A stretch of 21,343 bases of DNA from Dehalococcoidales bacterium (GCA_028713395.1 JAQTOJ010000005.1:1-21343), one strand, 5' to 3'; positions 7,643-17,062 are shown, numbered from the stretch's first letter. Made by a program: numbers and translations. Notes: a model not told the origin generated them from the letters alone.

Positions 7643-8722
7643 TTGAAAACTTATAATATCACCCTCCTTCCCGGCGATGGCGTCGGACCGGAAGTCACCG
7701 AAGCCACCAAACGCGTCCTGGAAGCCACCGGTGTCAAATTTAAGTGGGATATCGTGGAAGTGGGCAGTCACGCCATGGAGAAGTACGGCACCCCCCTGCC
7801 CGCCTCTGTTATCGAATCCGTAAAGAAAAACAAGATCGCCTTAAAAGGCCCGGTCACCACTCCCGTCGGTTCCGGTTTCCGCAGCGTCAATGTCGCCATC
7901 CGCAAAGAGCTGGAACTTTACTGTTGTCTGCGTCCCTGTAAATATTATCCCGGCGTGCCCACCCGCTATAAAGATATCGATCTCATCATCGTGCGCGAGA
8001 ACCTGGAAGATTTGTATGCCGGGGTCGAGTTTGAAAAAGGCACCCCCGGAGCCGCTGGTCTGATCAAGTACGTCGCCGATAATAAAGCCGGTACGATACT
8101 TCCGGATTCCGGTATCAGCATTAAAGCCATTTCCGAATTCCGCAGCCGGCGCATCGTGAAATTCGCTTTCGATTACGCCCGCAAATATCATCGTAAAAAA
8201 GTCACCGCCGTGCACAAAGCCAATATCATGAAATTCTCGGATGGGCTGTTCCTTGCCTGCTCACGTGATGTCGCTAAAAATTACCCGGACATCGCCTTTG
8301 AAGACCGGATTGTTGATAACATGAGCATGCAGCTCGTGCAGAAACCCCAGCAGTTCGATGTTATTGTCGCCCCCAACCTGTACGGCGATATTCTTTCTGA
8401 CCTCTGCGCCGGTCTGGTCGGCGGCTTGGGCGCCGCGCCCGGCGCTAATCTGAGCGAAACGATGGCGGTCTTTGAACCGACCCATGGCTCCGCGCCCAAA
8501 TACACCGGTCTAAACAAGGTCAACCCCATGGCCATGATGCTTTCCGGCGTCCTCATGCTCCGGCACCTCGGCGAAGCCGCCGCGGCTGATAAAATGGAAA
8601 AAGCCATCGCCGCCGTCATCGCGGAAGGCAAAAATGTGACCTACGATTTCAAGCCGGAAGCCCCAGAAAAAGCCGTCGGCACCAAACAGGTGGCAGATGC
8701 CGTTATCGCCCGCATGGGTTAA
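7643..8722 (+). CDS. icd: Isocitrate dehydrogenase, probably NADP-dependent
   Basis: Oxidatively decarboxylates isocitrate to 2-oxoglutarate. The 359-residue protein belongs to the isocitrate/isopropylmalate dehydrogenase family. The substrate block reads SVNVAIRKELELYCCLRP, with S81, N83, R87 and R97 in the positions of E. coli S113, N115, R119 and R129, which separates it from isopropylmalate dehydrogenase. The cofactor block HGSAPKYTGLNKVNP has K286, Y287 and V293, equal to the E. coli NADP determinants K344, Y345 and V351, and YDF later keeps the Tyr of Y391 although R395 is Pro. Start is TTG with AAGGAG (7631-7636) 6 bases upstream; no ATG is suitably placed. It follows the aconitase-like pair after a 178-base, repeat-filled gap, so co-transcription is likely but unproven. 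Confidence 0.88.
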   Translation: MKTYNITLLPGDGVGPEVTEATKRVLEATGVKFKWDIVEVGSHAMEKYGTPLPASVIESVKKNKIALKGPVTTPVGSGFRSVNVAIRKELELYCCLRPCKYYPGVPTRYKDIDLIIVRENLEDLYAGVEFEKGTPGAAGLIKYVADNKAGTILPDSGISIKAISEFRSRRIVKFAFDYARKYHRKKVTAVHKANIMKFSDGLFLACSRDVAKNYPDIAFEDRIVDNMSMQLVQKPQQFDVIVAPNLYGDILSDLCAGLVGGLGAAPGANLSETMAVFEPTHGSAPKYTGLNKVNPMAMMLSGVLMLRHLGEAAAADKMEKAIAAVIAEGKNVTYDFKPEAPEKAVGTKQVADAVIARMG

Positions 8723-8764
8723 GTTTTTGTTAAGAACCGGGAGTTTGAGAGTGTTGTTGCCCCG

Positions 8765-8793
8765 CTGACAATAAAGCTAGACTACAGTATTTT
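8765..8793 (+). promoter_or_regulatory. Possible internal promoter before the citrate-synthase-like gene
   Basis: CTGACA (8765-8770, 5 of 6) and TATTTT (8788-8793, 4 of 6) with a 17-base spacer, 50 bases upstream of the ATG at 8844. The 121-base gap contains no terminator-like hairpin. Confidence 0.35.
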
Positions 8794-8843
8794 AGTCTTA
8801 ATCTGATATTATGGAAATATAGACTTGCGGGAGGATTTTTACA

Positions 8844-10094
8844 ATGGGTAAGATTTACATCATCGATGTCACCAACCGGGACGGTGTCCAGACCGCCAAA
8901 TTAGGTTTGTCCAAACTGGAAAAAACCATGATCAATCTCTATCTCAATGAAATGGGAATTTTTCAATCTGAATTCGGTTTCCCCACCACCCGTCACGAAA
9001 CTCATTACCTTAGAGCCAACCTGAAACTGGCAGAAATGGGCGTCCTCAAACCCATCGTGCTTTCCGGCTGGATACGGGCCATGGCGGAAGACGTGGAACT
9101 CACCTGTAAACTGGTGCCGGAAATCAAGAATCTGGCGCTCTCGACCTCAACTTCCGAACAGATGATCGAAGGTAAGTACCTCGGTAAGAAAAATCGCAAC
9201 GATGTTTTGAAGATGATGACCGACGCGGTAGATGCCGCCAAGGCTCATGGGATTACCGGTATCGGCGTTAATGCCGAAGACGGTTCCCGCACCGACCATA
9301 ATTTCCTCATCGAATACGGTCTGGCTGCCAAGGAACACGGCGCCACCCGTATCCGCTACTGCGACACCCTGGGTTACGATAACCCCTTCTCCATTTACGA
9401 TACCTGCAAATCCATGGCGCAGAAAATAAAACTGCCCATCGAGCTACATTGTCACGGCGATCTCGGTATGGCTGTCGCCACGTCGATTGCCGGCGCCAAG
9501 GGCGTCATTGATGGCGGTCAGGATGCCTATATCAACACCACCGTTAACGGCATCGGCGAAAGAGCCGGTAACGCTGACCTGGTGGCCGTTTTGTTGGCTT
9601 TGACCAAATCCAAGGGTTTTGCCGATAAATACCAGTTGGCCACGCCCATCGACCTGAAGAAATCCTACAAGATTGCCAATTACGGCAGTCACGCTTTCAA
9701 TGTGCCCATTCCCATCAACCAACCGGGTGTCGGCGCCAACGCCTTCGCCCACGCCTCCGGTATCCACGCTGACGGCGTGCTCAAAGACCCTGCCAATTAT
9801 GAACTGTACGGCTTTGAAGAACTAGGTCGCGGCGAACCCAAAGAGGTTGAGACCGGACGTGAAATCTGCACCGGACAATATGGCGGTATTTCCGGCTTCC
9901 GCTACATTATCAATGAAATCGCCGGTGACGCGGCCGTCACCTTCGGCAGCCCCGATGAAGCCAACCGCGTGCTGGAACTCGTGCGTTACGCCAATGTCGC
10001 TTCACAGAAACCCCTGCTCGAAGATGAACTCTTATTCATCTGCAAATACCCCCAGATCGCCAAAGAACTCTTGACCATGACCCCGCTGGCCTAG
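8844..10094 (+). CDS. Re-citrate synthase-like enzyme (homocitrate/isopropylmalate synthase family)
   Basis: TIM-barrel acyl-CoA condensing enzyme of the DRE-metallolyase family, 416 residues. It shows the family start DVTNRDGVQT (R12, D13), the metal-binding HCH (H202, H204 in ELHCHGDLGMA), and NGIGERAGNADL. A C-terminal part with GVGANAFAHASGIHADG is also family-typical. The protein strongly resembles, from memory, the Re-face citrate synthases characterised in Clostridium kluyveri and Dehalococcoides, which were first annotated as homocitrate or isopropylmalate synthases. Position directly after an aconitase-like pair and isocitrate dehydrogenase supports acetyl-CoA + oxaloacetate to citrate. 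Homocitrate synthase remains the alternative: it would use the 2-oxoglutarate the cluster makes. Ribosome site GGGAGG 8 bases before ATG; a strong terminator follows. Confidence 0.78.
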   Translation: MGKIYIIDVTNRDGVQTAKLGLSKLEKTMINLYLNEMGIFQSEFGFPTTRHETHYLRANLKLAEMGVLKPIVLSGWIRAMAEDVELTCKLVPEIKNLALSTSTSEQMIEGKYLGKKNRNDVLKMMTDAVDAAKAHGITGIGVNAEDGSRTDHNFLIEYGLAAKEHGATRIRYCDTLGYDNPFSIYDTCKSMAQKIKLPIELHCHGDLGMAVATSIAGAKGVIDGGQDAYINTTVNGIGERAGNADLVAVLLALTKSKGFADKYQLATPIDLKKSYKIANYGSHAFNVPIPINQPGVGANAFAHASGIHADGVLKDPANYELYGFEELGRGEPKEVETGREICTGQYGGISGFRYIINEIAGDAAVTFGSPDEANRVLELVRYANVASQKPLLEDELLFICKYPQIAKELLTMTPLA

Positions 10095-10118
10095 AAAATA
10101 CTGTTTTAGGTTATTAAA

Positions 10119-10150
10119 GGTGAGCTATCGTAAGATAGCTCACCTTTTTT
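10119..10150 (+). terminator. Intrinsic terminator of the citrate/isocitrate cluster
   Basis: Perfect 11-bp stem GGTGAGCTATC / GATAGCTCACC, loop GTAA, followed by six T. It begins 24 bases after the stop codon at 10094. Confidence 0.92.
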
Positions 10151-10156
10151 ATCTGT

Positions 10157-10380
10157 CTTTGCGAGTCCGCCGTAGGCGTGACGCGGCAATCTCAGCCCTC
10201 ATGTAGGGTGGGTGAAACCCACCGCCAATTATTTCTTTCCCCATTGCAAGTCCGCCTCAAGCTGACACGTGTTTCGAGCAAATCTATACAATTCTCCCAT
10301 TCCCACGAAAGTGGGAATCCAGTCACGTATTTGCAACCTCCAGGTACGGCTGGTGCAACCCGCCGGTATCCCGCCCCTTC
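10157..10380. repeat. Repeat mosaic between the convergent citrate-synthase-like and acs genes
   Basis: The 355-base gap holds no gene. Between its two terminators are at least three palindromic repeat pieces: a family B element (TTTGCGAG at 10158 to GCGGCAATCTC ending 10193); GGTGGGT-GAA-ACCCACC (10207-10223); and ATTCCCAC-GAAA-GTGGGAAT (10299-10318), a type of extragenic palindrome seen in many genomes. A further imperfect GGTACGGCTGG/GCCGGTATCC piece follows at about 10341-10370. Confidence 0.65.
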
Positions 10381-10393
10381 TCCAGTCAGCCAT

Positions 10394-10430
10394 AAAAAAA
10401 AGAGGGGCTGCTTTTTCAGCAGCCCCTCTT
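10394..10430 (-). terminator. Intrinsic terminator of acs
   Basis: 13-bp perfect stem AAGAGGGGCTGCT / AGCAGCCCCTCTT (10400-10412 and 10418-10430); read on the minus strand it ends in eight T, 20 bases after the acs stop. Confidence 0.92.
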
Positions 10431-10449
10431 TACTGTAATCGTAAAAGGC

Positions 10450-12417
<1,968 letters not shown>

Positions 12418-12450
12418 ACTCCTTGCTTAACTCCTTCTACGAAGCAATAC

Positions 12451-12478
12451 GATATATTTTGCCACAGCCTAATATCAA
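12451..12478 (-). promoter_or_regulatory. Possible acs promoter
   Basis: On the minus strand TTGATA (12473-12478, 5 of 6) and TATATC (12451-12456, 4 of 6) with a 16-base spacer, about 35 bases before the start at 12417. The rest of the 350-base gap (12418-12767) is increasingly AT-rich and shows no gene; only the inverted repeat at 12727-12776 stands out. Confidence 0.35.
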
Positions 12479-12726
12479 CAGCAGGTTTGGTAATACCGGG
12501 CGGTCAATATAAGCCTGGAGCAAGCATTTCATATCCGGGCATGTTGTCACGCGGTAAATAAAAAGAAAGGAGCGTGCGAGAATCGCATCTGTATGTATAC
12601 CGCAACCCGAACATCAAGCTATTTTACTATGTTTGGGCAAAATGAGTCAATCAGCATAAATAACTAGCGGGAACACAATTAAGATGAACAAAATGGAAAT
12701 TCCCCCAACTAGATTGTTTATCAACC

Positions 12727-12776
12727 ATTAGTTAAAAAACTATCGAAATAAAGTGCTACAAAATCACTTAACTAAT
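12727..12776 (-). repeat. Inverted repeat at the end of the protease/small-gene operon, possible terminator
   Basis: Perfect 9-bp arms ATTAGTTAA (12727-12735) and TTAACTAAT (12768-12776), the latter covering the stop codon of the 62-residue gene. Nested inside are AAGTG/CACTT (12751-12755, 12765-12769), which on the minus strand is followed by a T-containing stretch. The inner and outer pairings overlap by two bases so they are alternatives. Could end the operon or mark the edge of an inserted segment. Confidence 0.4.
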
Positions 12777-12956
12777 ACCGTAATAATACTCTTGTTCAGG
12801 TATTATGCAGGAATAATCCTCAATGGACGACCTTGAGAACACAATGTAATTCACATCGATGGAAGTAAATTTACCTTCTTTGGTCTGTTGAACAAAACGG
12901 AGTAGAGCTTGTTCCTCATTTAATGTGTCATTTTGAGAGGATTTCGCTTTCAGCAT
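12768..12956 (-). CDS. Hypothetical 62-residue protein coupled to the SDH-like protease gene
   Basis: Not recognised. The 62 residues are soluble, without signal peptide or membrane helix: a polar N-terminal third (LKAKSSQNDTLNEEQALLRF), then a strand-like IDVNYIVFSR and a Tyr/Glu-rich end with three consecutive Tyr. It is supported as real by AAGGAG 8 bases before the ATG and by its start only 12 bases after the protease stop, so the pair are probably translated from one mRNA. It shares the AT-rich composition of the protease gene and differs from acs and leuS. It may be an accessory, substrate or inhibitor of the protease; no direct evidence distinguishes these. Confidence 0.6.
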   Translation of the reverse strand: MLKAKSSQNDTLNEEQALLRFVQQTKEGKFTSIDVNYIVFSRSSIEDYSCIIPEQEYYYGIS

Positions 12957-12968
12957 GACTTAACTCCT

Positions 12969-14156
12969 TCAATCAGATAAAATAATCTTGCGTCTAGTTT
13001 TGCTCTCAATATCGTTTCTAAAACCACTAAGATCAACTTCAAACCCACAACTGCATTTTAGCTTATTATCCTTAGGGAATGTTACTCTACCTTGACGTTT
13101 CATATCCTCGTCAATTTTGGGGTTATTAATAAATTTAGCATAAATTTTGTGTAATATTCCACATTGGGGGCATTTAATTTCTAATTCAGCAGCATCGGGA
13201 ATAATTTGTTGAACCCCCCCGCCAATATTTCCAGTGGCGGATGCGTGTTTAAAAACCTTATCGTCTTCAGTAGCGAATATTTTATAAGCAGTAGTAGATT
13301 CTAGTATTAGTCGGCATACAGTTTGTATCCGATACACTATATCTGCCAACTCTGGATTATCTTCGATTTTTGTAACTTGTAAACCTATATTTCTTAAGTC
13401 ACCGATTTTAATAGAACGCCCATGCGATCTCCATTTTGAATGTTGAGCAAATTCTTTGGCAATATCTTTTGCTTTCTGTTCCTTCATTTCTTGTGTTACT
13501 GGTATCTTCCGTGTTTCGGTTGTAATCCATTTATGGAATTTATACTTTACCAACCAATTACTTACCAGATCTTTGGCATATTCTAAAGAGTGATGAACAC
13601 CGCTAATCTCTCCAGGGTTTATTTGGGCAATCATTATGGCATCAAATGGATTTAGTCTGCCAATTTTTGCAGCTTCCTTCCGTTTTTCTTCAGTCCATTC
13701 TAAATAATCATATGCGGACACTCTTGACCTACCTATGTTTACCTGGGCGTCAATTGGTCCCAAACTACCAGTTTCTGTCATAAGTATTTCGTCAGCCGAC
13801 AAAACCATTATGGTACCTGCACTCTTTGCTTCACCCGAAATCACAAAAGAAACAGAACTAAATTTTGATCTCAAACACTTTACTATTTCTTCAGCTGATT
13901 CAGCGCTACCTCCTGGCGTAGCGAGATAAAAATCTACGCTTTCCGATTTTGTGTTTCTTAATAAGTCATGAATTATATAATAGTCCTCTTGTTCTAGTAA
14001 TACACGAGGAATCGGTTTGTAAATATCAGCAACATATAGTACCAAAAACGTTTTTCGATTCTGGTTATATTTTTTTATAAGCTCAACTAATTCCGTTTCT
14101 AAATCATTGACACTCAATCCGCGCTTAATATAATCACTCATCAACCCCATAAACAT
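12969..14156 (-). CDS. SDH/SppA-like ClpP-fold serine protease with C-terminal zinc ribbon
   Basis: 395 residues resembling the serine dehydrogenase proteinase (SDH_sah) branch of the SppA/ClpP superfamily. LATPGGSAESAEEIVKCLR (oxyanion-hole TPGG, 80-83), SGEAKSAGTIMVLSADEILM with the presumed nucleophile S112, and SLGPIDAQ follow in the order expected of the family. No signal peptide or membrane helix is visible, so it is probably cytosolic, unlike SppA. Residues about 329-370 contain CPQC (C329, C332) and CSC (C368, C370), a probable zinc ribbon appended to the protease. AGGGG precedes the ATG at 14156 closely; Met3 and Met6 are alternative starts. AT-rich and followed by a small gene, it looks acquired. 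Substrate unknown. Confidence 0.75.
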   Translation of the reverse strand: MFMGLMSDYIKRGLSVNDLETELVELIKKYNQNRKTFLVLYVADIYKPIPRVLLEQEDYYIIHDLLRNTKSESVDFYLATPGGSAESAEEIVKCLRSKFSSVSFVISGEAKSAGTIMVLSADEILMTETGSLGPIDAQVNIGRSRVSAYDYLEWTEEKRKEAAKIGRLNPFDAIMIAQINPGEISGVHHSLEYAKDLVSNWLVKYKFHKWITTETRKIPVTQEMKEQKAKDIAKEFAQHSKWRSHGRSIKIGDLRNIGLQVTKIEDNPELADIVYRIQTVCRLILESTTAYKIFATEDDKVFKHASATGNIGGGVQQIIPDAAELEIKCPQCGILHKIYAKFINNPKIDEDMKRQGRVTFPKDNKLKCSCGFEVDLSGFRNDIESKTRRKIILSD

Positions 14157-14203
14157 ACACCCCTTTTGTCTTACTAGGTTCTTTCAAGTTTTGTTTTATA
14201 AAG

Positions 14204-14231
14204 ATTTTATCATATATTCTATTTTTGTCAA
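14204..14231 (-). promoter_or_regulatory. Promoter of the SDH-like protease operon
   Basis: On the minus strand a consensus TTGACA (14226-14231) and TAAAAT (14204-14209, 5 of 6), spacer 16 bases, about 48 bases before the ATG at 14156. Confidence 0.6.
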
Positions 14232-14239
14232 GATTATGT

Positions 14240-14269
14240 TTGACAATTCCTTCTCCGTTATGTTATCTT
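14240..14269 (+). promoter_or_regulatory. Promoter of leuS (extended -10 type)
   Basis: Consensus TTGACA (14240-14245), 18-base spacer and TATCTT (14264-14269), with the TG of an extended -10 at 14261-14262. The predicted transcript start is about 14275-14277, giving a leader of about 205 bases before leuS. Confidence 0.55.
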
Positions 14270-14278
14270 AACTTCATA

Positions 14279-14329
14279 ATGAAAGCGCAGATTTTCTCCC
14301 TCGTACTTAGCATCACATACTCAGGTTGA
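14279..14329 (+). other. Possible leuS leader peptide (16 codons)
   Basis: ATG through TGA encodes MKAQIFSLVLSITYSG. The ATG lies within a few bases of the predicted transcript start, so it would be read as leaderless. Two Leu codons (CTC, CTT) flank a Val. The stop codon is immediately followed by GTGGGG, which can compete with the downstream terminator. Short and without a ribosome site, so coding status is unproven. Confidence 0.3.
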
Positions 14330-14357
14330 GTGGGGTTTGTCTCCGCGCGTAATTGAG

Positions 14358-14382
14358 GCCGTCCCACAGGGGCGGCTTTTTT
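14358..14382 (+). terminator. Intrinsic terminator/attenuator in the leuS leader
   Basis: 8-bp stem GCCGTCCC / GGGGCGGC with one G-U pair, loop ACA, then six T (14377-14382). It lies about 100 bases before leuS and after the leuS promoter, on the same strand. The alternative pairing GTGGGG (14330-14335) with TCCCAC (14362-14367) would break it. The remaining gap to leuS (14383-14483) has repeat-like CAGCGGTCAGCCCTCAGC and AGCTGATAGCTGAAAGC pieces. Confidence 0.6.
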
Positions 14383-14483
14383 GTTTAGCGGGCAATCAGC
14401 GGTCAGCCCTCAGCACTCAACCCCGGCATGCGGGGTAGGGAATCTGAAAGCTGATAGCTGAAAGCTTTTATTGAAGGAGCATT

Positions 14484-16925
14484 ATGGCAGATAAATATAA
14501 CGCCGTGGAAATTGAAAAAAAGTGGCAGGCCAAATGGGAATCCGATAAACTCTATGCCGTTACGGAAAACAGCCCCAAACCCAAATGGTATGCCCTGACC
14601 ATGTTCCCCTATACCTCCGGTGATCTCCACATCGGTCATTGGTACGCCATGGCTCCCTCCGATGTATTTGCCCGGTTCAAGCGGTTCCAGGGCTTCAATG
14701 TCCTCCACCCCATGGGGTTTGATGCCTTCGGGCTGCCGGCGGAAAACGCTGCCATCAAATACGGCATCCATCCCAAAAAATGGACGTTGCAAAATATCGA
14801 TAACATGCGTAAACAACTGAAAAGCATGGGTTCGATCTATGATTGGGACCGGGAGGTCATTACCTGCGATCCGAATTACTACAAATGGACGCAGTGGTTC
14901 TTTATCAAGCTGTTTGAAAAAGGTCTGGCTTACCGTACCAAAGCCGCTGTCAACTGGTGTCCGAAATGCCAGGTGGTGCTGGCGAACGAGCAGGTGGAAA
15001 GCGGTAAATGCTGGCGCTGTGAAACCGATGTTACCCGCCGCAATCTCGACCAGTGGATGTTCCGCATCACCGCTTATGCCGATGAACTGATGGAACATAA
15101 AGACATCGATTGGCCGGAACGCATTCAAATCATGCAGAAAAACTGGGTGGGCAAGAGCTACGGCACGGAAATTTCCTTCGGTCTGGAGCATCAAAGCGTC
15201 GCGGAAAAAGAGATCAAAGTCTTCACAACCCGCGCCGATACGATTTACGGCGTCACCTTTATGGTACTGGCGCCCGAACACCCTCTGGTGAATAAAATCA
15301 CTACGTCCGCGCAAAAAAAACTGGTGGATGAATACGTTGCCCGCACCCGCAAGTTCACCGAAATCGAACGCCTTTCCACGGAAAAAGAAAAGGATGGCGT
15401 CTTTACCGGGGCGTATGCCATTAACCGCCTGACCGGTGAAAAGGTGCCCATCTGGATTGCGGATTACGTGCTCGTCAGCTACGGCTTCGGCGCCGTCATG
15501 GGGGTGCCTGCCCACGATGAACGTGATTTCGCCTTTGCGCAAAAATACGGCATAGCTATCAAGGTCGTCATCGCCGCCCCGGATTGGGATGGCAAAGAAT
15601 TGACACAGGCTTACATCGCACCCGGCAAAATGGTCAATTCCGCTCAGTTCAACGGGCTGGATAACGAAAAAGGCATTGATGCAGTGGCCGCCTACCTGGA
15701 AACCAAAGGCTGGGGCAAAAAGACCGTCAACTATAAGATGCGTGACTGGTTGATTTCCCGGCAGCGTTACTGGGGCGCGCCTATCCCCATGGTACACTGC
15801 CCCAAATGCGGCATCGTCCCGCTGCCGGAAAGCGAACTACCGCTGTTACTACCGGAAGAAGCGGAATTCCTGCCTACCGGTGAATCGCCGCTGAAATATA
15901 ATGAGAAATTCGTCAATACCACCTGCCCCAAATGCGGCGGTCCCGCCAAGCGTGAGACCGATACTATCGATGGTTTTATGTGTTCTTCCTGGTATTTCCT
16001 GCGGTATTGCAGTCCGCATTACAAAGACGGGCCTTTCGATCCCGAAAAGATGCAGTACTGGTCACCGGTCGATATGTACACGGGCGGAGCGGAACACGCC
16101 GTCATGCACCTGTTATATGCCAGATTCTTCACCAAAGCCCTGCGCGATATGGGCATCATCCCCTTCGGCGAACCCTTCAAAAAGCTCTTTAATCAGGGTA
16201 CCGTCATGTCACAGGGACAGAAAATGAGCAAGTCCAAGGGCAATGTGGTCAACCCCGATGATTTTGTGAATACCGTCGGCGTCGATACCGTGCGCGCTTA
16301 TATGATGTTCCTCGGGCCATGGGAACAGGGCGGCGAATGGTTCGATACCGGTATGAGCGGGATCAATCGCTGGCTGAACCGCGTCTGGAATCTGGCGTTG
16401 GAAGATTATCAGCCGAAAGCTGTCAGCGATACTGCGACGCGTGAATTACTGCGCGTCACCCACCAGACCATTCGCAAGGTCTCAGAAGATATGGAACGAC
16501 TGCGTCTCAATACTATGATCTCCGCTTTGATGGAACTGACCAACTACCTGATGAAGGTGAAAGAAGCCGGCTCGGTCGCCGCCGCGGATTTCCAGTCGGC
16601 GGTCAAGTCGATGATCGTCCTGCTGGCGCCTACCGCGCCCCACCTCACCGAAGAATTATGGGAGAAACTAGGTTACGGTTACAGCATCCACAACACCGCC
16701 TGGCCGAAATGGGATGAAACCCTGGCCAGGGAAGACGAAATTACGCTCGTGGTACAGGTCAATGGCAAGCTGCGCGATCGTATCAACGTCCCCGCCAATA
16801 TCACCGAGGCCACCGCGCGTGAGCTGGCGCAGCATAATGATAAAATAAAACCGTTTATTGAGGGTAAACAACTGATCAACGTCATCTATGTCCCCGGCAG
16901 ACTGGTGAATATTGTGGTGAAGTAG
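14484..16925 (+). CDS. leuS: Leucyl-tRNA synthetase
   Basis: Class I synthetase charging tRNA-Leu in the cytosol. The 813-residue product has HIGH at 49-52 (PYTSGDLHIGH), a zinc-binding insertion with CPKC...CWRC at about 160-180, the CP1 editing domain (TTRADTIYGVTFMVLAPEHPL in outline, then GVPAHDERDF), a second CPKCG pair, and KMSKS at 580-584. The C-terminal anticodon-binding and small C-terminal domains are complete, and the length is typical of bacterial LeuRS. AAGGAG sits 4 bases before the ATG. The upstream leader with a terminator suggests attenuation control. It differs in direction from the protease operon, from which it is driven divergently. Confidence 0.97.
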   Translation: MADKYNAVEIEKKWQAKWESDKLYAVTENSPKPKWYALTMFPYTSGDLHIGHWYAMAPSDVFARFKRFQGFNVLHPMGFDAFGLPAENAAIKYGIHPKKWTLQNIDNMRKQLKSMGSIYDWDREVITCDPNYYKWTQWFFIKLFEKGLAYRTKAAVNWCPKCQVVLANEQVESGKCWRCETDVTRRNLDQWMFRITAYADELMEHKDIDWPERIQIMQKNWVGKSYGTEISFGLEHQSVAEKEIKVFTTRADTIYGVTFMVLAPEHPLVNKITTSAQKKLVDEYVARTRKFTEIERLSTEKEKDGVFTGAYAINRLTGEKVPIWIADYVLVSYGFGAVMGVPAHDERDFAFAQKYGIAIKVVIAAPDWDGKELTQAYIAPGKMVNSAQFNGLDNEKGIDAVAAYLETKGWGKKTVNYKMRDWLISRQRYWGAPIPMVHCPKCGIVPLPESELPLLLPEEAEFLPTGESPLKYNEKFVNTTCPKCGGPAKRETDTIDGFMCSSWYFLRYCSPHYKDGPFDPEKMQYWSPVDMYTGGAEHAVMHLLYARFFTKALRDMGIIPFGEPFKKLFNQGTVMSQGQKMSKSKGNVVNPDDFVNTVGVDTVRAYMMFLGPWEQGGEWFDTGMSGINRWLNRVWNLALEDYQPKAVSDTATRELLRVTHQTIRKVSEDMERLRLNTMISALMELTNYLMKVKEAGSVAAADFQSAVKSMIVLLAPTAPHLTEELWEKLGYGYSIHNTAWPKWDETLAREDEITLVVQVNGKLRDRINVPANITEATARELAQHNDKIKPFIEGKQLINVIYVPGRLVNIVVK

Positions 16926-16940
16926 ATGTCACTCTGAACC

Positions 16941-17020
16941 CTGGATTGCCGCAACTCGATTTCATCTATGGCTCGCAAAGAAAAGAGAGGAATGGTGCGA
17001 TTCACCGAAGCAATCTCCAG
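16941..17020 (+). repeat. Dispersed repeat family B, long copy
   Basis: Begins CTGGATTGCCGC and ends CGAAGCAATCTCCAG, approximately complementary ends about 60 bases apart, with a GCTCGCAAAG core. Resembles the elements at 7518 and 18012. Confidence 0.5.
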
Positions 17021-17062
17021 GATACAAATAAAGTTGAACTTATCGCCCTTTAGCTAAAGAGC

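Noticed and set aside
10178..10438. An 86-codon frame between the two convergent terminators.
   Set aside because: Consists of translated repeats and the acs terminator; transcriptionally isolated.
12574..12645. A 23-codon GTG frame (MRESHLYVYRNPNIKLFYYV...) after AAAGGAG.
   Set aside because: Ribosome site is only one base from GTG, the peptide is unrecognised and the frame is short; could be a decayed gene end but not supportable.
14326..14346. GAGTGGGGTTTGTCTCCGCG resembles a T-box consensus (AGGGTGGNACCGCG).
   Set aside because: The match needs a several-base insertion, and the roughly 120-base leader is too short for a standard T-box with a specifier stem; simple attenuation fits better.
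14403..15797. A 464-codon open frame on the minus strand across the first half of leuS.
   Set aside because: It is the antisense shadow of leuS; its translation matches no recognisable family and leuS has complete motifs on the other strand.
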